Positions 14,726 to 19,003 of a DNA stretch of 19,003 bases are shown here, in pieces. The stretch is from Candidatus Kapaibacterium sp. Its GTDB lineage: Bacteria > Bacteroidota > Ignavibacteria > Kapaibacteriales > UBA961. The position numbers and the translations under genes are program-made. The notes under the pieces are model-generated. The model saw only the letters and a program-made list of their open reading frames with translations. It was not told the DNA's origin and did not search any database. How positions within the stretch are numbered: the stretch's first letter is position 1; each line of letters opens with the position of its first letter. The DNA lies in contig JALRFC010000013.1 in NCBI GenBank assembly GCA_023253875.1, positions 1 through 19,003 on the forward strand, written 5' to 3'.

Positions 14726-14742
14726 ATACCTAACAATCATCC

Positions 14743-17190
14743 ATGAAAGTCATGAATATCAAACAATCATATCTTGGGAAGGCTACGCATTCACTTTGTT
14801 TTATTCCTATTCTCATTATTGTAGTGATACTTTCTTTTCAAGGAATTCATGCTCAAAACGGCTATTCCTTTGTGAGAATTCCATCGCAGGACATCAATTC
14901 AATAGAGAGACTCATGGAATTAGGTGTGGATGATGATCATGGAATTCGCAAAAGCAATGAATATTATGAATGTATTATCAGTGATCATGCAAAGAATCAA
15001 CTCAAGGCACATCATATTGTGTTCGAAACTGTGATCCAAGATATGGAATCATTTTATGAAGCAAGAATTAAAACAGACTATGCGCGCTTCATGAAGGAAT
15101 TGAATCAGGGGTCGATTCTCGCTCCAAAGAATTTTGTGTCGGGAACCATGGGAGGATTCTATACTCTTGAAGAGATTCACCAACAAATGACCAGAATTGC
15201 CGAATATGCCGGAAATGCCTTTATACAAAAAGATACAATCGGAATCTCTCATGAGAATAGACCTATCATCGCATGGATATTTGGTAAAGATAGTACTGCA
15301 CAAAAACCTCGCACACTCCTAACATCATTGCATCATGCTCGTGAACCGGGTGGAGCGACAACGCTTTTATACTTTTTGTGGGATTTATTCGAAAGAGCTA
15401 AGCAGAATGATCCGGAAGCACAGTATTTACTCAATGAAAGAACGTTAGTGATTGCTCCATGCATCAATCCAGATGGATATGCATTCAATCAACAGCAAAG
15501 ACCGGAAGGCGGTGGGCTTTGGAGGAAAAACAGAAAAAAACTACCTAATGATGTATTCGGTGTTGATCTCAATCGCAATTATGGTCCGGAAACATTTTGG
15601 AATGCCAATAATGGAGGTTCTTCAACTGATCCTAAAAATGATACATATCGAGGTGAGGCTCCATTCTCCGAACCTGAAACACAAGCCATACGCAATCTCA
15701 TTGATTCTTATGTTTTTGGTTGCATTCTCAATTATCACACCTATAGTAATTTACTCATCTATCCTTTTGCTGCACTTAGTCAGGAAACAAAAGACTCTTC
15801 AACATTTCGTGGATTTTCTGCGGATGCAACGAGATTCAATGCTTACTCTGCAGGAAGAGATCTTGAAACGGTGGGGTATACAACCAGAGGCAATTCCGAT
15901 GATTGGGCATATCATGCACATGATGCACTCGCTTTCACACCGGAGGTTGGTGAGATTACGGATGGTTTTTGGCCTTCCCCATTGCGCATCATTCCACATG
16001 CTCAAGAAAATCTGCACATGAATTATCAAGCATTATGGAGCTCAGGTTCTAATCTTTGCATCAGACTTGCTGAGGTAAAGATAGATTCCATGCAAGATCC
16101 AATACATGCAGATGGTTCATTGGAGATTGATATACAAAATATCGGCAGACTCAATTTAGAGGAACCATCATTTGTGATCGTACAATCTCTGCGTGAAGAT
16201 ATCACTCTCAAAGATAGTGTCATTACCATTCCCGGTATTGCATCCGGTGAGAGAATCAAGAGATTTCTTACATATGAAGTCAAGAATAATTACAGAAATG
16301 GAGATCCTGCCAGATTTTTGGTGACTAGAGTTCAACATGGAATATCCAGAACAGATACTGCAATTGTGGCACTCTATCATCCAACAGTTTTTTCCATCTT
16401 TACAAAGGCAAGTGATACGCTGTCATTCAAAAGAAATGAATGGTCGGCAACCACTCTTTCAGATGGACAAGTAATGCTGGAAGATAGTCCCGGTAGACAA
16501 TACAAACAGGAATTGAATAATTATGCAGAATATACAAATGACATAGACTTGAATGTATTCAGACAAGCTTCATTACATTTTGAAACGCGATGGAATATTG
16601 AGCCAATGAGTGATTTTGCTATTGTCCAAATCAGTACAGATCAAGGAAAGAATTGGTCTTTTCTCCGTACTTCCCGCATGGTGAAAGGTAGTGGACTGCA
16701 AGGTGGCAAACAAGATGCAATTGGTTTTGGATTTCAAGGAAATATGCCTGAATGGGAATTTCAAAAAGCTGATCTTACTCCATATCTCAACAGTAAAGTA
16801 CGTTTTAGATTCGGTATGCTATCAGATCGTGGTGCTGAATTTGATGGGTTTGCCGTGAAGAATGTCAGAATGATTGCCTATGCCGATTCTTTCAGCTCAA
16901 TCGATGATATTACTTTGGATCAGCTCACTGTTCGAGCATTTCCGCTTCCTTCTTCAGACATGGTATATGTGAGTATGTCAAGAGATCAACAATCTACTCC
17001 TATTCCGGTTACTCTGTCAATTTATGATCATGTTGGACGTGAAATGATTTCACCTATTCAGCATATTCTTTATGAAAAAGAACTGATTATTCCTTTTGAT
17101 CTCAGTGGTTATTCAACCGGTGTATATTGTTTCCGAATCACGAATCATACTGGACAAGTTCAAAGTATTGCTGTGCCAATTGTTCGATGA
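14743..17190 (+). CDS. Secreted M14 zinc carboxypeptidase with a jelly-roll-like domain and a T9SS-like C-terminal domain
   Basis: An 815-residue exported metallopeptidase. The signal peptide ends in IHA at residue 37, before Gln38. A propeptide-like region (about 40-110) is followed by the M14 catalytic domain (about 135-430). By comparison with carboxypeptidase A, the zinc ligands are H198, E201 (HAREPGG) and H332 (NYHTYSN), the substrate Arg is R278 (LNRNYG), the Tyr is Y390 (DDWAY) and the catalytic Glu is E401 (FTPEVG). All are present, so it should be active. A linker domain leads to a jelly-roll or MAM-like domain (about 545-715) with STDQGKNWSFLRTS. The last ~90 residues (VTLSIYDHVGREMIS, then YSTGVYCFRIT, ending in Arg) look like a type A sorting domain of the type IX secretion system. 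The ATG at 14743 (or 14752) has no clear ribosome site. The stop overlaps the next gene as ATGA. Confidence 0.94.
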   Translation: MKVMNIKQSYLGKATHSLCFIPILIIVVILSFQGIHAQNGYSFVRIPSQDINSIERLMELGVDDDHGIRKSNEYYECIISDHAKNQLKAHHIVFETVIQDMESFYEARIKTDYARFMKELNQGSILAPKNFVSGTMGGFYTLEEIHQQMTRIAEYAGNAFIQKDTIGISHENRPIIAWIFGKDSTAQKPRTLLTSLHHAREPGGATTLLYFLWDLFERAKQNDPEAQYLLNERTLVIAPCINPDGYAFNQQQRPEGGGLWRKNRKKLPNDVFGVDLNRNYGPETFWNANNGGSSTDPKNDTYRGEAPFSEPETQAIRNLIDSYVFGCILNYHTYSNLLIYPFAALSQETKDSSTFRGFSADATRFNAYSAGRDLETVGYTTRGNSDDWAYHAHDALAFTPEVGEITDGFWPSPLRIIPHAQENLHMNYQALWSSGSNLCIRLAEVKIDSMQDPIHADGSLEIDIQNIGRLNLEEPSFVIVQSLREDITLKDSVITIPGIASGERIKRFLTYEVKNNYRNGDPARFLVTRVQHGISRTDTAIVALYHPTVFSIFTKASDTLSFKRNEWSATTLSDGQVMLEDSPGRQYKQELNNYAEYTNDIDLNVFRQASLHFETRWNIEPMSDFAIVQISTDQGKNWSFLRTSRMVKGSGLQGGKQDAIGFGFQGNMPEWEFQKADLTPYLNSKVRFRFGMLSDRGAEFDGFAVKNVRMIAYADSFSSIDDITLDQLTVRAFPLPSSDMVYVSMSRDQQSTPIPVTLSIYDHVGREMISPIQHILYEKELIIPFDLSGYSTGVYCFRITNHTGQVQSIAVPIVR

Positions 17191-18038
17191 ATGCATATAA
17201 TGCCATAACACATTCATGGATCACAAGAGTCATCTTCGGAATCATCACTTGTGCCATTGGGATTATTTTGGATGTAACATTCCTTTATAGCGAATGGCAA
17301 CCTATGACACTAATGATGTTGATTATCAGTATGATTTCAATCGAAGAAATCCGGGGTGGTTCTTATCGCACATCCGGTTTTCCTTTTGATGCACTCATGC
17401 TGAAAGAGACTTTTCTAGGATTACTCATGGGAACCTTGCCTATCATTGCTTTGATTGGTTTATATGCATTATTCTCATGGATTGATATCCAAGTGAATAC
17501 TCAATTTGAATTGCTTTCTATTGTCCCTATTCTTTCTTTTGCAATGATAGAGGAATTGATATTTCGAGGTATTATTTTTCAAGCCCTTGTAGAACGATTT
17601 GGTATAATCAACATATCACTGATATTCGCAATACTCTTCAGCTTGGCACATATTGCAAATCCCAATTATGAACCGATAGCAATGGTGAATACATTTCTAG
17701 CAAGTTTGGTTTTTTCCTATGCATGGTATCATACCAAAGGCTTATGGTTACCGATAGTATTACATAGTACATGGAATCTTGTGCTAGTGTTCAGTGATAT
17801 GACATTAAGTGGAATGACATTGAAGAATGGATTGTTCATAAGTACGCTGTCCTCAGATATCCCAATGCCATGGCTCCATTCACAATATGGCATTGAAGGA
17901 ACTGTATTTTGTATGTTATCATTATTGCTCTTTTTTCCAATCATCCGCATATTACCACAATCACCATATAGAATCGCTGAATATTATCGAGTGACATATT
18001 TCATACCATCAGAAAACCACGAAGAAGATTATGAATAG
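17187..18038 (+). CDS. CPBP-family intramembrane metalloprotease-like protein
   Basis: A 283-residue polytopic membrane protein with about seven hydrophobic segments. All three motifs of the CPBP (Abi/CAAX prenyl endopeptidase-like) family are present: E122-E123-xxx-R127 (IEELIFRG), H155 (FSLAHI) and H193-xxx-N197 (HSTWN). These form the metal-bound active site in studied relatives such as Rce1. Bacterial members act in membrane protein processing, bacteriocin self-protection or surface display; the substrate is unknown here. The ATG at 17187 overlaps the M14 stop by four bases (ATGA) and has no ribosome site of its own, suggesting translational coupling. A TTG 60 bases upstream is in frame but would lie well inside the M14 gene. 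Confidence 0.9.
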   Translation: MNAYNAITHSWITRVIFGIITCAIGIILDVTFLYSEWQPMTLMMLIISMISIEEIRGGSYRTSGFPFDALMLKETFLGLLMGTLPIIALIGLYALFSWIDIQVNTQFELLSIVPILSFAMIEELIFRGIIFQALVERFGIINISLIFAILFSLAHIANPNYEPIAMVNTFLASLVFSYAWYHTKGLWLPIVLHSTWNLVLVFSDMTLSGMTLKNGLFISTLSSDIPMPWLHSQYGIEGTVFCMLSLLLFFPIIRILPQSPYRIAEYYRVTYFIPSENHEEDYE

Positions 18039-19003
18039 TATCTCTCAGTATATGCGTATTGGCATCGTAAAAGTCTTTGCTTTGATGGCACTGTGTTTTG
18101 CTCAACAGAATACAATGCATTCTCAATGGATCATGATGCGCTCCGATGCCGATTCACTCGTGCAAATGGGTGCAACCATGATTTATAATATGGAATTTGA
18201 TGCTGCATCAGCATTATTTGGAAAAGTGATTGACATGTATCCAAAACATCCTGCCGGATATTTTCTTGATGCGATGGTAGAATGGTGGCGTATACAAGCA
18301 GATAGAAGAAAGAAAAACAATGATGAAGTGTTTCTCAATAAATGTGCACAAGTAATTGTATTGTGCGATGAATTACTCGAAGCGAATCCCAAAGATCTTT
18401 CTGCATTGTTTTTCAAAGGTGGAGCACTTGGTTTTCGAGGAAGATATTATGCAGGTAGAGAATCTTGGATTAAAGCTGCAGATGATGGACAACATGCATT
18501 TAGTATTCTCCAACAATGTCAACAACTCGCACCCGGCAATCATGATATCATGCTTGGAACGGGTTTGTATAATTACTATGCATCGGCCTTACCCGAGCAG
18601 TATCCGGCACTGAAAGCGGTAATGATGTTTCTTCCAAAAGGCGATAAAAATCTTGGAATCATGCAATTGCAAGCAGCCGGAAGAAGTGCGAGATATGCAG
18701 CGACCGAAGCAAAAGTATCGCTTCTACAGGTTTGGTATCAATTTGAAAAAAATCCAATTGAAGCATTGCCAGTTGCAATGGATCTCTATACAAGATATCC
18801 TAAAAATCCCTATTTCCATCGCTATGTCGGAAGATGTCAAGTTCAACTCGGCTTGTGGAATGAAATGGAACAAACCTGGAGAAATGTTGTCAATAGATGC
18901 ATTAACAAATCAGTTGGTTATGATCAGCAAACTGCTCGTGAAGGTTTATATTATGTTGGACTTTCCTTGATGCAAAGAAGACAACTTGATTCAGCACTCA
19001 CCT
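18031..19003 (+). CDS. Exported tetratricopeptide-repeat protein (3'-partial)
   Basis: The frame is open from ATG 18031 through the window end, 324 codons without a stop. The N-terminus has basic residues, a hydrophobic run (IGIVKVFALMALCFA) and likely cleavage near FA-QQ or HS-Q, so it is probably exported. The mature part is helical, with TPR-like pairs such as IYNMEFDAASALFGKVIDMY followed by PKHPAGYF, and later IEALPVAMDLYTRYPKNPYF and RYVGRCQVQLGLWNEMEQTW. TPR arrays bind other proteins; the partner is unknown. It overlaps the CPBP stop by eight bases and has a weak ribosome site (GAAGAAGA), so it belongs to the M14-CPBP transcript. The 3' end, and any further domain, lies outside the window. 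Confidence 0.85.
   Translation, partial: MNSISQYMRIGIVKVFALMALCFAQQNTMHSQWIMMRSDADSLVQMGATMIYNMEFDAASALFGKVIDMYPKHPAGYFLDAMVEWWRIQADRRKKNNDEVFLNKCAQVIVLCDELLEANPKDLSALFFKGGALGFRGRYYAGRESWIKAADDGQHAFSILQQCQQLAPGNHDIMLGTGLYNYYASALPEQYPALKAVMMFLPKGDKNLGIMQLQAAGRSARYAATEAKVSLLQVWYQFEKNPIEALPVAMDLYTRYPKNPYFHRYVGRCQVQLGLWNEMEQTWRNVVNRCINKSVGYDQQTAREGLYYVGLSLMQRRQLDSALT

Noticed and set aside
14454..14742. A complete HicAB toxin-antitoxin pair
   Set aside because: No HicA-like frame with a GSHxxF-type motif is visible on either strand nearby; only a HicB-like domain is present.
13108..14742. The trmD region as the usual rpsP-rimM-trmD-rplS ribosomal operon
   Set aside because: No rpsP, rimM or rplS is present; the neighbours are a membrane protein and a HicB-like gene.
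17127..17186. TTG start for the CPBP gene, 20 codons upstream
   Set aside because: The added residues are not family-like and lie inside the M14 gene; the ATGA overlap start is simpler.
17187..18038. The CPBP protein as a bacteriocin self-immunity gene
   Set aside because: No bacteriocin precursor or ABC exporter is nearby; the context is a secreted peptidase and a TPR protein.
1..19003. Mobile elements, CRISPR arrays, phage or secondary-metabolite clusters, tRNA or rRNA genes
   Set aside because: No transposase, integrase, spaced direct repeats, Cas or biosynthetic genes were seen; intergenic regions are short and show no cloverleaf or attachment-site repeats.

Overview
The window looks like ordinary chromosome from a low-GC, Gram-negative bacterium of the Bacteroidota / Chlorobiota / Ignavibacteriota / Kapabacteria group. 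The pointers are an alternative complex III operon, two secreted proteins ending in type IX secretion (T9SS)-like C-terminal domains, signal peptides cleaved before Gln, a RecQ with a Bacteroidota-style insertion, and promoters of the TTTG / TAnnTTTG type. The exact phylum is an inference. There is no transposase, integrase, CRISPR array, rRNA or tRNA, and no stretch over 300 bases lacks a gene.

Bases 1-5681 (+) are the end of an alternative complex III operon: actB (5' end cut off by the window), actC, actD, actE and actF. Together they oxidise quinol and pass electrons to a c-type cytochrome. A strong hairpin terminator follows actF at once, so no terminal oxidase genes are attached on this side. 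A lipoprotein with a predicted beta-propeller fold starts directly at the end of the terminator (5737-6783, +).

Bases 6980-10795 hold a long RecQ helicase (+) and a convergent GT4-type glycosyltransferase (-). Their stop codons are 3 bases apart. The glycosyltransferase terminator appears to lie inside the last codons of recQ.

Bases 10796-13109 hold a divergent promoter region with an 8-bp inverted repeat, then a secreted CAP-domain protein (+) with three fibronectin-III-like repeats and a T9SS-like tail, ending in a strong terminator.

Bases 13108-14648 (-) are a compact three-gene unit: a 64-residue HicB-like protein, an unrecognised membrane protein started at TTG, and trmD. Bases 14649-14742 are a divergent control region with repeated CCGTAA hexamers and a -7-like box on each strand.

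Bases 14743-19003 (+) are an overlapping set: a secreted M14 metallocarboxypeptidase with a T9SS-like tail, a CPBP-family membrane protease-like protein (ATGA overlap), and a secreted TPR protein (8-base overlap) that runs off the window.

I found no clearly new system. The points most worth a second look are the orphan HicB-like gene with its palindromic control region upstream of trmD, the overlapping M14-CPBP-TPR set, the RecQ architecture, and terminators or promoters packed into coding ends.
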